From: a virus | IMG/VR virus record: IMGVR_UViG_3300042332_000166 | Span: 1 to 28,058 of that record | Strand: one strand, 5' to 3' | Length of the DNA: 28,058 bases | Part shown: positions 1-7,822 of the stretch, piece after piece | How positions within the stretch are numbered: position 1 is the first letter of the stretch | Layout: every line of letters starts with the position of its first letter | Program-made: the position numbers and the translations under genes | Notes under the pieces: model-generated | What the model was told of the DNA's origin: nothing | What the model saw: the letters and a program-made list of their open reading frames with translations, nothing else | The model's database searches: none

Positions 1-161
1 GCAAAAACGAGCGGATAGACGATACGCTCACGGCTTGGGGTTCGAAGATTTATCGTGTTGTCCGTGCCTACCGCAAGAGGGTCGCCCGTCCCGAAGGAGT
101 TGACCTGTGGATGAGCATTTGCAAGATCCAGCAGGGCTTGCTTGATTTTTATCCATGACAT
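1..161 (-). CDS. Probable neck/tail completion protein, 3'-truncated by window edge
   Basis: The first 53 codons of a gene that runs off the left edge. The protein begins MSWIKIKQALLDLANAHPQV and continues with NSFGTGDPL and a segment reading RERIVYPLVFA. Proteins with this pattern sit next to the portal and adaptor genes in Bacteroidota phages as I remember them, and the position here, last after portal and adaptor, fits a small neck, tail-terminator or tail completion component. The start at 161 is the first in-frame ATG after a stop at about 173-175. The opposite strand is also open here (3-158), but the minus-strand reading matches gene direction and spacing. The precise role is inferred from position only. 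Confidence 0.72.
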   Translation of the reverse strand, partial: MSWIKIKQALLDLANAHPQVNSFGTGDPLAVGTDNTINLRTPSRERIVYPLVF

Positions 162-203
162 AAGTCTGCAGTTTCAGTATGTTTTTTTTATGCGCTCCCA
201 TGC

Positions 204-785
204 TTAGCAGTCGTTACACGCCCCGAATTGTCCGTAAGGGTAGGGGTAGTCAAGGTTGCTGATTCCCATCCTCCTGTTGCGGTCCAAGACCATCCCGGTG
301 CGGTAGTTTGTAGCGTTCGGGTAAATCGTATCCAACGCAGAAGGAGGCGAGTTCCAAAGCGGATAGGAATTGCGGTTCTCCATCAGGTAGCGAGTAATCC
401 GCTCGGAGTACCACTCGGCATCGTTCTTGACCTTATCGGTCAGCCGGGTGATTTCCTCCATGCTCATTTGGCTTGATTCCTCGCTCGTTCTACGGACCAT
501 TCCTTTGTTCATGTACTTGAACGCTAAGACCATGGGCAACTCGTAGTAAAGCCATTGAATCATTGCAGGCTGAATGTAGTCCTCCAGCAGCGTTTGGTTG
601 AGTGCAGACGTTGAACCGCTGACCACTTGGCTGACGAGTTCCCCATACAACGGAGAGCCAACGATTGGCTGAATCCGCATCTCTTGGACCTTGATGACCG
701 TAGGCCGTATCTGCGTGTAACTGACGTTCTCGTTGATGATGCTATTGTCCAGTAGCGTTTCTTCGCTTATGAATAGTGCCTTCAT
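204..785 (-). CDS. Head-tail connector/adaptor-like protein
   Basis: A 193-residue, mostly helical protein that starts within the end of the portal gene (ATGA overlap), which implies translational coupling. Its size, alpha-helical N-terminal half (ALNQTLLEDYIQPAMIQWLY, residues about 60-80) and place directly after the portal match head-tail adaptor proteins of the gp6/DUF6712 type. These form a ring under the portal and join head to tail. The C-terminus is rich in Tyr and Pro and ends CNDC. The family call rests on context plus recognition of the sequence style, not on catalytic motifs. Another neck protein is possible. Confidence 0.6.
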   Translation of the reverse strand: MKALFISEETLLDNSIINENVSYTQIRPTVIKVQEMRIQPIVGSPLYGELVSQVVSGSTSALNQTLLEDYIQPAMIQWLYYELPMVLAFKYMNKGMVRRTSEESSQMSMEEITRLTDKVKNDAEWYSERITRYLMENRNSYPLWNSPPSALDTIYPNATNYRTGMVLDRNRRMGISNLDYPYPYGQFGACNDC

Positions 786-2893
786 GCCTTGCTGATTTTA
801 TTGCCTTTACGGATTACCAACTGCTGCTCCCATACATGCCTGCATTGTGGCCTGTTCACTCCGCTGGGCGTGTGATACCAACCGCCCCTCCTGTTCCAAA
901 CCGAGTAGCCCATGATTGCAGAAATCCCGTCGATGTCCTCACGGGTGTAAACCTTGCCCTGCCCTGCCAAGTCAAGCATCACCTTGCAGAACTCACGGCT
1001 GGAGCCTTTGTCCTTGTTACTGAAACCCGTGGCCCATGCGTACTTGTAGCGGACCTCCAGTACAGGCTCGGCAACTTCCTTGACATTCTTGGGAAGGTTC
1101 TGCTCGGCTATCTTATCCACCGCCCTGCTGATTGGGTAGCGGTCCTTGGTTATTAAGTAGGCGACTCGCTTGGCGACCTTCGCCTTGCTGACCCCGAACT
1201 CCTTTGCCATTTCTTCAACGCTTGCGTCCCGGTTCTTCTTGCGGTAGGCCTCAATCTTCAGGTCCAACTCTTTCTCTTCTTCGCCCAGTTCGGCAAAGGC
1301 CAAGCGGATGTTTTCGTCGATGTTGGTGTCGAACCGCATCGGCTTGGAGTGCATGACGTGGTAGTCGTCTGCATGACTTCCAAACTTGCTTGCAACCACT
1401 TCCAAGACCTTGAACTCTTCGTCGCCCCATCCGTAGTCCTCATCCTCATCGGGTTCGCTGAACTCTTGAGACTGCACTCCGAGCATCGTGTCAATCTCTT
1501 GGGCAGATAGGCCGAAGCCTGCTGACAGCATGGTCCGAGCCATTTCAAGAGTGATTTTCTCTTGCATGTACTGCCTGACAATACGCATCAGGTTTTGGTA
1601 CTCACGGCCTGACAACTTCTTGATGTTCTCGTTGCTCTGCAAGGCTTCCACGGCTTGCGGTTGCTCATCGGGTTGGGGGTTAGGTCCAACCACATCGGCA
1701 GGTTTCTCAAGCGGTTGCAGACCTGCTTTCTCACGAAGTTCGTCTTGGGTCATTATCTGCAACAGGGCTTGTTCGCTTAGTCGCTCGGTGATAGGCTCAA
1801 CGGGGATAAGTTCTATACCTTCCACGCCATTAAAGGATCCCAAGTAGTTGATCATCCGCTCCACTTTCCGCACCCGGTCGTTGACGTAGGTCGCCTTGAA
1901 TAGTTCGTAAGCCTCGACCAATTCGTTGCGTCCACCCAATTGGCCCTCGGTTTTCACCCCAAATAATTGTGGATTCGTTACACGGTGTGCGATAAATATC
2001 TCCTGCTGAATGGCTTTGTTCAGTATCTCGAACTGCTTATCCATGTCGCTTGGAGTTAATGGCTCCAGCGTAGGGGCCTTGGCTGCATCATCGTTGAAGG
2101 TTACAACGAAGCGACCAGCGTTGTCCGTTCCCGAAAACTTGCGTTTAATCTGCCTCTCGATGTCCCCCTGTTCTTCGGGTGTAGGAATCCCGTTGTTGAA
2201 GTTTATCAAGTAACCCCCCCAAAAATTGTTGCGCAGGTTGTTGTTGTGGAAGTTCGCCACTTGCACGTCTGCCTCAATCCAAGCATTGCCTCCGATGTAT
2301 TCCGGCAAAGGATAGTGCTTCACGCCTGCTGCATAGACCCTGTAATAAAACAACTGCTTTCCGAGGCGGTTCTCCGGGTCGAATGCAGGGATTTTCTCGA
2401 TGTCCCCGACCTTGGGGAACAACTGCATCATGTCGTCGTTGTACCAGTCAGCGACTTGAAACATCTTTTCCTCCTTGTCCACCCGGATTTTCTCGAACGG
2501 GATGTGTTCCATCTTGGCGATGGTCCCAAGTTTGGACCAAGTAACCGCAACCGCAAAGCCGTTGAATAGTTCTAAGTCAAGGACCAGTTTCTCCGTGATG
2601 TCGTTCAAATCCTCCGTGCTGGAAAGTCCGTCGAAGAACTTGATGAACCGGGCCTGCTGCTCCACGGTCAGGTTGTCGCCTGCCTGCCAGCCACCGCCCA
2701 TGATGTAGTTTACTTTCCCATTCACGATAGCGTTGTGCTTGGAGGACCTGCGATAGTTGTCAAGGAGGTAGTAGGGGTACTCGTTGGCAAATCCGTAGGT
2801 GATGTACTTGCCGGAGCGATTTTCCAGCATCACGGGAACCTTATGTTCTATCCCCAACCATTGGGTGAAGTGTTGAGTAGATTTATTACTCAT
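782..2893 (-). CDS. Portal protein with extended C-terminal domains
   Basis: A 703-residue protein. Residues about 1-400 resemble a phage portal: an aromatic-rich N-terminus, the stretch around PFEKIRVD (about 132-139), and a long helical stem including NPQLFGV and GRNELVEAYELFK. Portals form the dodecameric ring at the capsid vertex through which DNA is packaged. The protein is longer than a typical 400-550 residue portal. Residues 557-580 (SVEEMAKEFGVSKAKVAKRV) read as a helix-turn-helix, and residues about 615-690 (VYTREDI, RRGGWYH, CRHVWEQQ) resemble the C-terminal domain of minor head (MuF-like) proteins. The start at 2893 overlaps the preceding stop as ATGA. A run of seven C (plus strand, 2214-2220) sits inside an intact frame. 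Confidence 0.8.
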   Translation of the reverse strand: MSNKSTQHFTQWLGIEHKVPVMLENRSGKYITYGFANEYPYYLLDNYRRSSKHNAIVNGKVNYIMGGGWQAGDNLTVEQQARFIKFFDGLSSTEDLNDITEKLVLDLELFNGFAVAVTWSKLGTIAKMEHIPFEKIRVDKEEKMFQVADWYNDDMMQLFPKVGDIEKIPAFDPENRLGKQLFYYRVYAAGVKHYPLPEYIGGNAWIEADVQVANFHNNNLRNNFWGGYLINFNNGIPTPEEQGDIERQIKRKFSGTDNAGRFVVTFNDDAAKAPTLEPLTPSDMDKQFEILNKAIQQEIFIAHRVTNPQLFGVKTEGQLGGRNELVEAYELFKATYVNDRVRKVERMINYLGSFNGVEGIELIPVEPITERLSEQALLQIMTQDELREKAGLQPLEKPADVVGPNPQPDEQPQAVEALQSNENIKKLSGREYQNLMRIVRQYMQEKITLEMARTMLSAGFGLSAQEIDTMLGVQSQEFSEPDEDEDYGWGDEEFKVLEVVASKFGSHADDYHVMHSKPMRFDTNIDENIRLAFAELGEEEKELDLKIEAYRKKNRDASVEEMAKEFGVSKAKVAKRVAYLITKDRYPISRAVDKIAEQNLPKNVKEVAEPVLEVRYKYAWATGFSNKDKGSSREFCKVMLDLAGQGKVYTREDIDGISAIMGYSVWNRRGGWYHTPSGVNRPQCRHVWEQQLVIRKGNKISKA

Positions 2894-3450
2894 AGCGTTA
2901 CTGCGGTAAAGTTGAGGGACTGAATCGTGATGGGTTCAGCAGAGTTCTTTGAGTTGACCATGATGGTAAAGTCATCGTTGACCGCTGCGGTGAGGTAGGC
3001 TTCAAAATAGACCGCATGGCCATTGTCGTGGCTCATTGTAACCCCTGCCTTGCTGGATGCTATCGGTGTGCCTCCCTTGGCGATGTACCAGTCAAATTCC
3101 CTGTTGTTGCTTGCCGAAAAGGTCATATTTGCAGACACCTTCAACGCAGCCCCAGCGATGCCTGTGTAGGTAATCACGCAGGTGGTTTTGTTAATCGTAA
3201 AGTTGTAGGTTGACAAAATCCCCTCATCCATTGCAATCGTCAACTTAGCGGCTGCATTGCTTGTTGGAGTGAAGTTGGTATTGGATGCAACGCTCAAAGA
3301 GCCAAACCCCCGTTCCCGATTCAGGGTCGCAGTATCGGCAAGGTCGTCAAATAAACCGCCCACCCGTGCAGCGGTGTTCGCTCCAGCAGCGGTTTCGTTG
3401 GTAATGGTAGCAGCACTATCTTGTAGTTCGCTTCGTGTTTGTACGCTCAT
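2890..3450 (-). CDS. Probable fibre or appendage structural protein
   Basis: A 186-residue protein with a short helical N-terminus rich in Ala, Thr and Asn (RSELQDSAATITNETAAG), a conserved-looking LFDDLADT segment, and then a beta-rich C-terminal region of about 130 residues. This layout, a trimerising N-terminal anchor followed by a beta-sandwich head, is common in phage head or tail fibres and C1q/TNF-like appendages. It lies between another small beta-rich protein and the portal gene. TAATG overlap at its start and ATGA overlap at its end place it firmly in the late operon. The exact attachment site on the virion cannot be read from the sequence. Confidence 0.55.
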   Translation of the reverse strand: MSVQTRSELQDSAATITNETAAGANTAARVGGLFDDLADTATLNRERGFGSLSVASNTNFTPTSNAAAKLTIAMDEGILSTYNFTINKTTCVITYTGIAGAALKVSANMTFSASNNREFDWYIAKGGTPIASSKAGVTMSHDNGHAVYFEAYLTAAVNDDFTIMVNSKNSAEPITIQSLNFTAVTL

Positions 3451-3848
3451 TAGGCAAAAGTTGAGTCAAAGGTTAGGTCAAAGACACCCTCGTCGGATGC
3501 CCCGAAGACGCTATAATTGATTGAATTGGCGTAGGTGTTGAAGCCTATCGTTGCGGTTTGTAGAAAAGCCAAGCCCGTTTCAACGACCGCCAAAGCAGCG
3601 GCAACCGTGCTATTGGTATCGTAAACTTCGTAACGATACGAGCCTGTTTCAAGCGACCCCACGGTAAGCGAAAATCGGTCATAGCGGTTGGTATAGTTGG
3701 AAAGGTTGGCAGATTTCAGCAGGGTGTAGTCCGTCGTGGTGTTCTTTGCGATGCTCGTGAGTCGCAAGATGTAGCGGTCCCCCGTGCTGGCTCGCTCGGT
3801 CCAAGTAACGGTAATCGTGTTGGTCGTATTGGGGTTCAGGTAAAGCAT
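3450..3848 (-). CDS. Small beta-rich virion-associated protein
   Basis: A 132-residue protein beginning MLYLNPNTTNTITVTW, rich in Thr, Ser, Tyr and Asn with alternating hydrophobic positions and little helix. An Ig-like or other beta-sandwich fold is likely. Segments such as NRYDRFSLTVG and ETGSYRYEVYD look like beta strands of an adhesion or decoration domain. It overlaps the following fibre-like gene by one base (TAATG), suggesting the two are made together and may interact. Its leader (3855-3873) carries a copy of the GTAAATGT-N3-ATGCC element also found before the protease gene. The function is unknown beyond a probable structural role. Confidence 0.55.
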   Translation of the reverse strand: MLYLNPNTTNTITVTWTERASTGDRYILRLTSIAKNTTTDYTLLKSANLSNYTNRYDRFSLTVGSLETGSYRYEVYDTNSTVAAALAVVETGLAFLQTATIGFNTYANSINYSVFGASDEGVFDLTFDSTFA

Positions 3849-3854
3849 CTGCTT

Positions 3855-3873
3855 GTAAATGTGCGATGCCCCC
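3855..3873 (-). promoter_or_regulatory. Leader element GTAAATGT-N3-ATGCCCCC, copy 1
   Basis: On the plus strand GTAAATGT (3855-3862) is followed after three bases by ATGCCCCC (3866-3873), seven bases outside the start codon at 3848. The same arrangement occurs at 7804-7822 and, in shortened form, at 24917-24932. It may be a phage promoter or a mRNA leader signal; this is inference from repetition and position. Confidence 0.35.
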
Positions 3874-3878
3874 GAATT

Positions 3879-4955
3879 TCACAATTTGCGCCCAATCTGC
3901 CTGTATAGTTCGGCCCGCTTCTTGGCGGTTTCGACCACGTTGAACTGCTTTTTGATGTCACTCGTTAGGTTGTCAGCCAAGCCTTTACGCAGGTCGGGGT
4001 CAAGGATCAACTGCTTGATGTACTTGTACCAGTCCTTGGGTTTGTTGTAAGGCACGAGAAAGCCGTTCTCCCCGTGTCGGATGACATCGGTGTAAGGGAT
4101 GGTTTCGCTTGCGATGATGGCTTTGTTCATCCACCCGGCCTCTACCACCTTCAACTCGGATTTCAGTTTGTTGAACTTGGTGTCCCGGAGCGGTGCAAGG
4201 GTAACATTCACGAAGTTGTAGCCCCCGACATACGAATAAATATCCGCTGCTTGGATTCGTCCGTAGTTCGGGTTGTTGCCTTGGTCGCTTATGATTTTCT
4301 CGTAGCCCTCGTAAACGGGGTTGTTGTCGTTCCACCCTCCGAGATAGAGGCGGTACTTGCCGTCCAAGTTTGCGTCCCAGCGTAGTTTCTGCATCCCCTC
4401 ACGGAGCAGTTCCATGTCCTCGCCATGCTGCGCACCACCGAACCAACCGAACTTGACGAGGTGTTTGTCGGGTTCTTCCTCCGGGTTGGGAATGAACTGC
4501 TGATAGGCTTCGTAGGGTTCGTTCTGCAGAATGCTCACATTTGCATTTAGAGGCCGTATGCGGGACGCAAGATGCTCGGTGGTACAGGTAACCCAGTCAG
4601 CCAATTTGATGTGCTTACGGATGACCTCTGCGAGTTTGGTTTCGTGATAGTGGCGGTACATGATGTGGCCGCTTTCAAGCACCCAGTAATCGTCCAAGTC
4701 AAGGATGACTTTCGCTCCGTATTGGGTCAGGGCTTTGTAGACGTTCTCGACTTGCTCCATGGTTCCCTGACACCACAAACGGCTGAACAGGAACAGATCT
4801 ATTGAACGAAGCCCCTCGTCGCTAATCGTGGTGATGTTCTCCACGCACACATAGTCAAACTCCGGGTAGTTGTCGCCAAGGTATGCGTTCGGCATTTCGA
4901 GGCGGTAATAACTGCACCCGGTTGGATGGGCGTTATAGACAATGCAAATCTTCAT
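3879..4955 (-). CDS. Glycosyltransferase, GT-B fold (GT4-like)
   Basis: A 358-residue protein starting MKICIVYNAHPTGCSYYRLE; this start at 4955 gives the expected first beta strand of a GT-B enzyme directly after the Met. Further features are ILDLDDYW (mid N-domain), VKFGWFGGAQH at the start of the second Rossmann-like domain, and ASETIPYTDVIRHGENGFLV near the end, the E-x7-E-like donor-binding region typical of GT4 glycosyltransferases. Such enzymes move a sugar from an activated nucleotide donor to an acceptor. The gene lies among structural genes, directly after a terminator at 4961-4993, so virion glycosylation is a reasonable inference. Modification of a host surface glycan is the alternative. 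Confidence 0.75.
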   Translation of the reverse strand: MKICIVYNAHPTGCSYYRLEMPNAYLGDNYPEFDYVCVENITTISDEGLRSIDLFLFSRLWCQGTMEQVENVYKALTQYGAKVILDLDDYWVLESGHIMYRHYHETKLAEVIRKHIKLADWVTCTTEHLASRIRPLNANVSILQNEPYEAYQQFIPNPEEEPDKHLVKFGWFGGAQHGEDMELLREGMQKLRWDANLDGKYRLYLGGWNDNNPVYEGYEKIISDQGNNPNYGRIQAADIYSYVGGYNFVNVTLAPLRDTKFNKLKSELKVVEAGWMNKAIIASETIPYTDVIRHGENGFLVPYNKPKDWYKYIKQLILDPDLRKGLADNLTSDIKKQFNVVETAKKRAELYRQIGRKL

Positions 4956-4960
4956 GGGGT

Positions 4961-4993
4961 AAAAATAAGAAGGGCAGCCATTGCTGACTGCCC
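4961..4993 (-). terminator. Rho-independent terminator with GCAA tetraloop
   Basis: Read on the minus strand, a 9-bp stem (arms at 4985-4993 and 4972-4980, one G-T pair) closes a GCAA tetraloop and is followed by TTCTTATTTTT. It lies in the 77-bp gap after the tail-tube-like gene and before the glycosyltransferase gene. It should end or reduce transcription arriving from the capsid and tube genes. Confidence 0.75.
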
Positions 4994-5032
4994 CTCTCAA
5001 ACCTCAGATGATGAAAACCTGATGCGAAGATA

Positions 5033-5560
5033 CTACGAACCTGCGATTTGTGTGGCCAACGGTGTAAAAGTTGTTGACACAATCAAAAGCATTGGGTCGG
5101 GTTCCATCCCTGTCAGCGTCATTTCGTAGCCACTTCTATCTCCGAATGCAGTGCCACTGCCAGCAGTTCCAGCAGTTGCCTCAAGGCCATTCGCAGCACC
5201 CAACACCCAATAGCGGTTGTTGTTGTCTTGGACGATGACCAGCAGGCGGTTGCGAGCAAGCAGACGGAGTTCGTTGCGGACTGCAACTTGCAGTTTGTTG
5301 ATGGTAAAGGTAACCTCAGGGGTGTAGTAAATCGAGCCGTTCTCGATGCTTGCATTCAGCGTTTCCGTCATGGACGAAGTGGCCTTGGTCAAGTCGTACT
5401 CGTAGAAACCCGAAGAGAAACCTGTGAAGCCTGTAACAGTACCGGAGCCATTGGTGTTAACGGTTCCCGTAGCATTCCAGCCTTGGACGTAAATTGTTTT
5501 GATTCCACCTACGGAATCACGGCAGCCGAGGGCGTAGCCAGTAGTTAGGGAGCAGGACAT
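5033..5560 (-). CDS. Probable major tail (tube) protein
   Basis: A 175-residue protein beginning MSCSLTTGYALGCRDSVGGI. It is beta-rich and Gly/Thr-rich, with a central helix-friendly segment (LQVAVRNELRLLARNRLLVI, about residues 90-109) followed by DNNNRYWVLGAANG. The size and the strand-helix-strand plan fit a tail tube protein, and it lies directly after the major capsid gene with terminators on both sides, as expected of an abundant virion protein. The assignment is by context and general character; a capsid decoration protein cannot be excluded. The start at 5560 is preceded by an A/C-rich leader. Confidence 0.55.
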   Translation of the reverse strand: MSCSLTTGYALGCRDSVGGIKTIYVQGWNATGTVNTNGSGTVTGFTGFSSGFYEYDLTKATSSMTETLNASIENGSIYYTPEVTFTINKLQVAVRNELRLLARNRLLVIVQDNNNRYWVLGAANGLEATAGTAGSGTAFGDRSGYEMTLTGMEPDPMLLIVSTTFTPLATQIAGS

Positions 5561-5590
5561 ATGTGTTTGGGTTTTAAGTTACAAGAGAAC

Positions 5591-5617
5591 AAAAAGCGAG
5601 GGGAGGTTTCCCTCCCC
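5591..5617 (-). terminator. Rho-independent terminator with GAAA tetraloop after the capsid gene
   Basis: On the minus strand GGGGAGG, loop GAAA, CCTCCCC (arms 5611-5617 and 5600-5606), then TCGCTTTTT. It begins about nine bases after the major capsid stop codon, so it can set the ratio of capsid mRNA to downstream mRNA. Confidence 0.75.
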
Positions 5618-5625
5618 CCTACACA

Positions 5626-6546
5626 TTAGGTCAAGCGGAAGTCAACAACCAAGTCGGGGTAAGCGATTTGGACACCTGCTTTGAAGGCTGCTTGGAAGCG
5701 GACTTCATCGTTGTCTTTGCTGAACCAAATTGAGAACTGCTCCTCGTCGCTCAAAAGGTCGGTTCCGTAGAAGAAGTTACCGAGGTAAGACGAAACGATG
5801 CGGTTTGTTCCAGTCAAGCCGGGGACTGCAATGACACGGACGTTTGTGCCGGGATACATGATGTCCCCATCCGCAAGGCCAGCCAAGTCAACTTGGTTGT
5901 ACATAACCGCTGTGGAGGACTTGAAAGCACCAAGCAAGGTACGGAAGTTGTCCCAACCGCAGAAGATTACGAGGTCAGTCTTGGTCAAGATGGCCTGTGG
6001 GATTTGGTTGTAGATGCCGTCAAAGATGGCGATTGCGTTGCCTGTGGTGATACCAACGGACGCAGAAACCGCACCAGTGTTGCCGTTGATGGTAGAACCC
6101 GATGCAGCGTTCAACAACTGGTTGACACCTGAAAAGTAGGTGTTGCCCTTCCAAATTGCATTTTCCAAAGCCTCAGCGATGCGAAGTGCCTTCTGCTCGC
6201 TGAATGCCTGCTCGAAGGGAACGCCATCGTAGGTAGAGCCAGCAGTCAACTGGGTCTGCATCCAGTACTGCTCCAAGGAACGAGGGCAAAGGGTTTCTTG
6301 AACCTTCATACGGCCAACAGTGATGTTACGCTGCGTGAAGGCAGTCGTTCCTGATGTAGTGTAACCGCAAGCATCACCGCTTTGAATCAAAGCATCGGTG
6401 TCCATGAGGTTGAGGGCAGCAGCGAACTTGATGCCCACCTGCTTGGTGAACAGGGCTGCTGAACGAGCGGAGAATACCGCTTTGGTGATGAGAGGAAGCC
6501 TCTCTTGGTCGGTGTAGGAGGTTAATCCTGCAAAAGTAAATGCCAT
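5626..6546 (-). CDS. Major capsid protein (HK97-like)
   Basis: A 306-residue protein. The first 60 residues are helical (LPLITKAVFSARSAALFTKQ), followed by an extended-loop-like segment, a long spine helix (FEQAFSEQKALRIAEALENAIWKG, about residues 110-135) and a C-terminal half with the A-domain pattern TDLVIFCGWDNFRTLLGAF and a late FQAAFKAGVQIAYPDLV strand. This is the usual layout of HK97-fold shell proteins of this length. It sits right after the scaffold-like and protease genes, the standard head-maturation cassette, and is followed by a terminator. An A/C-rich leader (about 6547-6571) precedes the ATG. The absence of a long N-terminal delta domain agrees with a separate scaffold. Confidence 0.82.
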   Translation of the reverse strand: MAFTFAGLTSYTDQERLPLITKAVFSARSAALFTKQVGIKFAAALNLMDTDALIQSGDACGYTTSGTTAFTQRNITVGRMKVQETLCPRSLEQYWMQTQLTAGSTYDGVPFEQAFSEQKALRIAEALENAIWKGNTYFSGVNQLLNAASGSTINGNTGAVSASVGITTGNAIAIFDGIYNQIPQAILTKTDLVIFCGWDNFRTLLGAFKSSTAVMYNQVDLAGLADGDIMYPGTNVRVIAVPGLTGTNRIVSSYLGNFFYGTDLLSDEEQFSIWFSKDNDEVRFQAAFKAGVQIAYPDLVVDFRLT

Positions 6547-6571
6547 GGTTAGTGGGGGTTTAGGGGTTTAG
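6547..6571 (-). promoter_or_regulatory. CCAAACC-type leader before the capsid gene
   Basis: The minus-strand sequence immediately before the capsid ATG is a run of C and A in blocks (CTAAACCCCTAAACCCCCAC), like leaders at 20366, 20679, 20909, 25176, 26326, 27682 and 27824. There is no Shine-Dalgarno sequence. A role in translation initiation is inferred. Confidence 0.4.
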
Positions 6572-7203
6572 TTTTTGGATTTGAGTGATTGTAGTGCTTG
6601 TGCGAGTGCGTTGAAGTTCTGCGAGGCTTGGGCCTTACGCTGCTCAACGATTGCGGAACCGCTGGCCTTGGGGGCTTCTGCTGGGAGTTCGGAAACCTTT
6701 TCGACGATGTCGGCCATGGTTTCAACCTGCGATGCGAATGCAGACATTTTCTCCTTCATCTTGCCCATCTCGGCATAGGCTGCCTTGAGTTCTTCCATGA
6801 TGGCTCCGAGGTGCTTGGCGACGATAGCCTCGACGACTTCGGGGGTCATTGCGGGATATGCTTCCTTGATTTCCTCGGTTACCTCAACGGCTACTTCGGG
6901 GGTGATTTCAGCAGCAACGGGCAAGGCTTCGATTTCGGGGGTTGCTACTTCGGCAGCGATGACCTCGACGATCTTGCCTCCTTCGGTCTTGATAGTGCCA
7001 ACGCCTTCGACAACGTGTTCGCCATCGGGGGCAGGTAACGTGCCGTCTTCGGCAACAACGTAAACGGCAGTTCCGGCAACGAGGTCCCCGTCAACACGGA
7101 CAACCGTGCCATCGGTCAACTTGTAGTCGGCAAAGGACTGCTTTTGGGTGCTGAATTTGCGGAGTTCAGTCCGCAGGGATTCGATTGCGTTTTTGAGATT
7201 CAT
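6568..7203 (-). CDS. Scaffold-like head assembly protein
   Basis: A 211-residue acidic protein in two parts. Residues about 25-80 form a small beta domain with the pattern KLTDGTVVRVDGDLVAG and EDGTLPAPDGEHVVEGVG, which resembles domains seen in decoration/scaffold proteins of Bacteroidota phages. Residues about 85-210 are Glu/Ala/Val-rich and largely helical, with a likely coiled coil around EELKAAYAEMGKMKEKMSAF. Acidic, helical proteins between protease and major capsid genes are typically scaffolds that guide shell assembly and are later cleaved. The role is inferred from composition and neighbours; the small beta domain could instead decorate the capsid. Confidence 0.65.
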   Translation of the reverse strand: MNLKNAIESLRTELRKFSTQKQSFADYKLTDGTVVRVDGDLVAGTAVYVVAEDGTLPAPDGEHVVEGVGTIKTEGGKIVEVIAAEVATPEIEALPVAAEITPEVAVEVTEEIKEAYPAMTPEVVEAIVAKHLGAIMEELKAAYAEMGKMKEKMSAFASQVETMADIVEKVSELPAEAPKASGSAIVEQRKAQASQNFNALAQALQSLKSKN

Positions 7204-7205
7204 AG

Positions 7206-7799
7206 TTAGTGGGATTTGTAGGTGGGGGTTAATTGTTGCAAAAAAGCGGTTAATTCGTCAGCAAGGCCAGCGAGTGCGACCTCCAGTTCGGATTCGGTCT
7301 TGTCCATCCCGAAGAGTCCCTCAACGGAGAAACCCCTGAACAGGTTGCGGTTGTCCCACACCTCGTCGTTCTCGACCTTGAAGGAACCGAACCAAGAACC
7401 GTCGGGTGTGTCCTCGTAGCCCTTGGGAGGCATCACACCACGCTCGGAGTCGGTGATGTAGGACTCGAACATAAACACGCCATCCAGTTCGGCGTTGTGG
7501 TAAGCATTGACGTTGTGCTGGTTGCCTTGCTTAAAATACTTCTGCACGATCTTGCGGATGGTGGCCTTGTCAAAGACGACGTAGTATTCCCCGTAGGTTT
7601 CGTCCTTCCTAAAGATGGGAGTGTCTGCAAGCATGAGAGGCCCAGTCAGGACCCTCCGTTCGCCTGTTTCGGTGAACTTCTGCTTGGCTTTGCTGAAGGC
7701 TTGGAATGGCCGTTCGATGGCGGGCATATCGGTCAGGGCCACGAATTGGACCCCTTCATCCACCTCGTCCACGGTCATCCTGTAAATGGGTAGTTCCAT
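7206..7799 (-). CDS. Prohead maturation protease, XkdF/Peptidase_S78_2-like
   Basis: A 197-residue protein starting MELPIYRMTVDEVDEGVQFV. Characteristic segments are GPLMLADTPIFR (53-64), GEYYVVFDKATIRKIVQKYF (70-89), NVNAYHNAELDGVFMFESYI (96-115) and FRGFSVEGLFG (154-164). These match the XkdF-like putative serine protease family; His101 and Ser113 are candidate catalytic residues. The enzyme would cleave scaffold and possibly capsid N-termini during head maturation. The reading frame stays open to 8003, but that upstream part lies inside the tape measure gene and is basic and low in sense, so 7799 is preferred. The leader carries copy 2 of the GTAAATGT-N3-ATGCC element. Confidence 0.82.
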   Translation of the reverse strand: MELPIYRMTVDEVDEGVQFVALTDMPAIERPFQAFSKAKQKFTETGERRVLTGPLMLADTPIFRKDETYGEYYVVFDKATIRKIVQKYFKQGNQHNVNAYHNAELDGVFMFESYITDSERGVMPPKGYEDTPDGSWFGSFKVENDEVWDNRNLFRGFSVEGLFGMDKTESELEVALAGLADELTAFLQQLTPTYKSH

Positions 7800-7803
7800 G
7801 CAG

Positions 7804-7822
7804 GTAAATGTCCTATGCCCCC
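7804..7822 (-). promoter_or_regulatory. Leader element GTAAATGT-N3-ATGCCCCC, copy 2
   Basis: GTAAATGT (7804-7811) and ATGCCCCC (7815-7822) on the plus strand have the same 11-base offset as at 3855. The start codon of the protease is four bases away (7799). Part of the element overlaps the last codons and stop of the tape measure gene. Confidence 0.35.

Noticed and set aside
3-158. Open plus-strand frame at the left edge with a sensible-looking protein (KNERIDDTLTAWG...)
   Set aside because: The opposite strand encodes a better supported partial gene (1-161) in line with all neighbours; the plus frame is its shadow.
2213-2220. C run in the portal gene as a frameshift site
   Set aside because: The portal frame continues uninterrupted and no alternative frame extends meaningfully.
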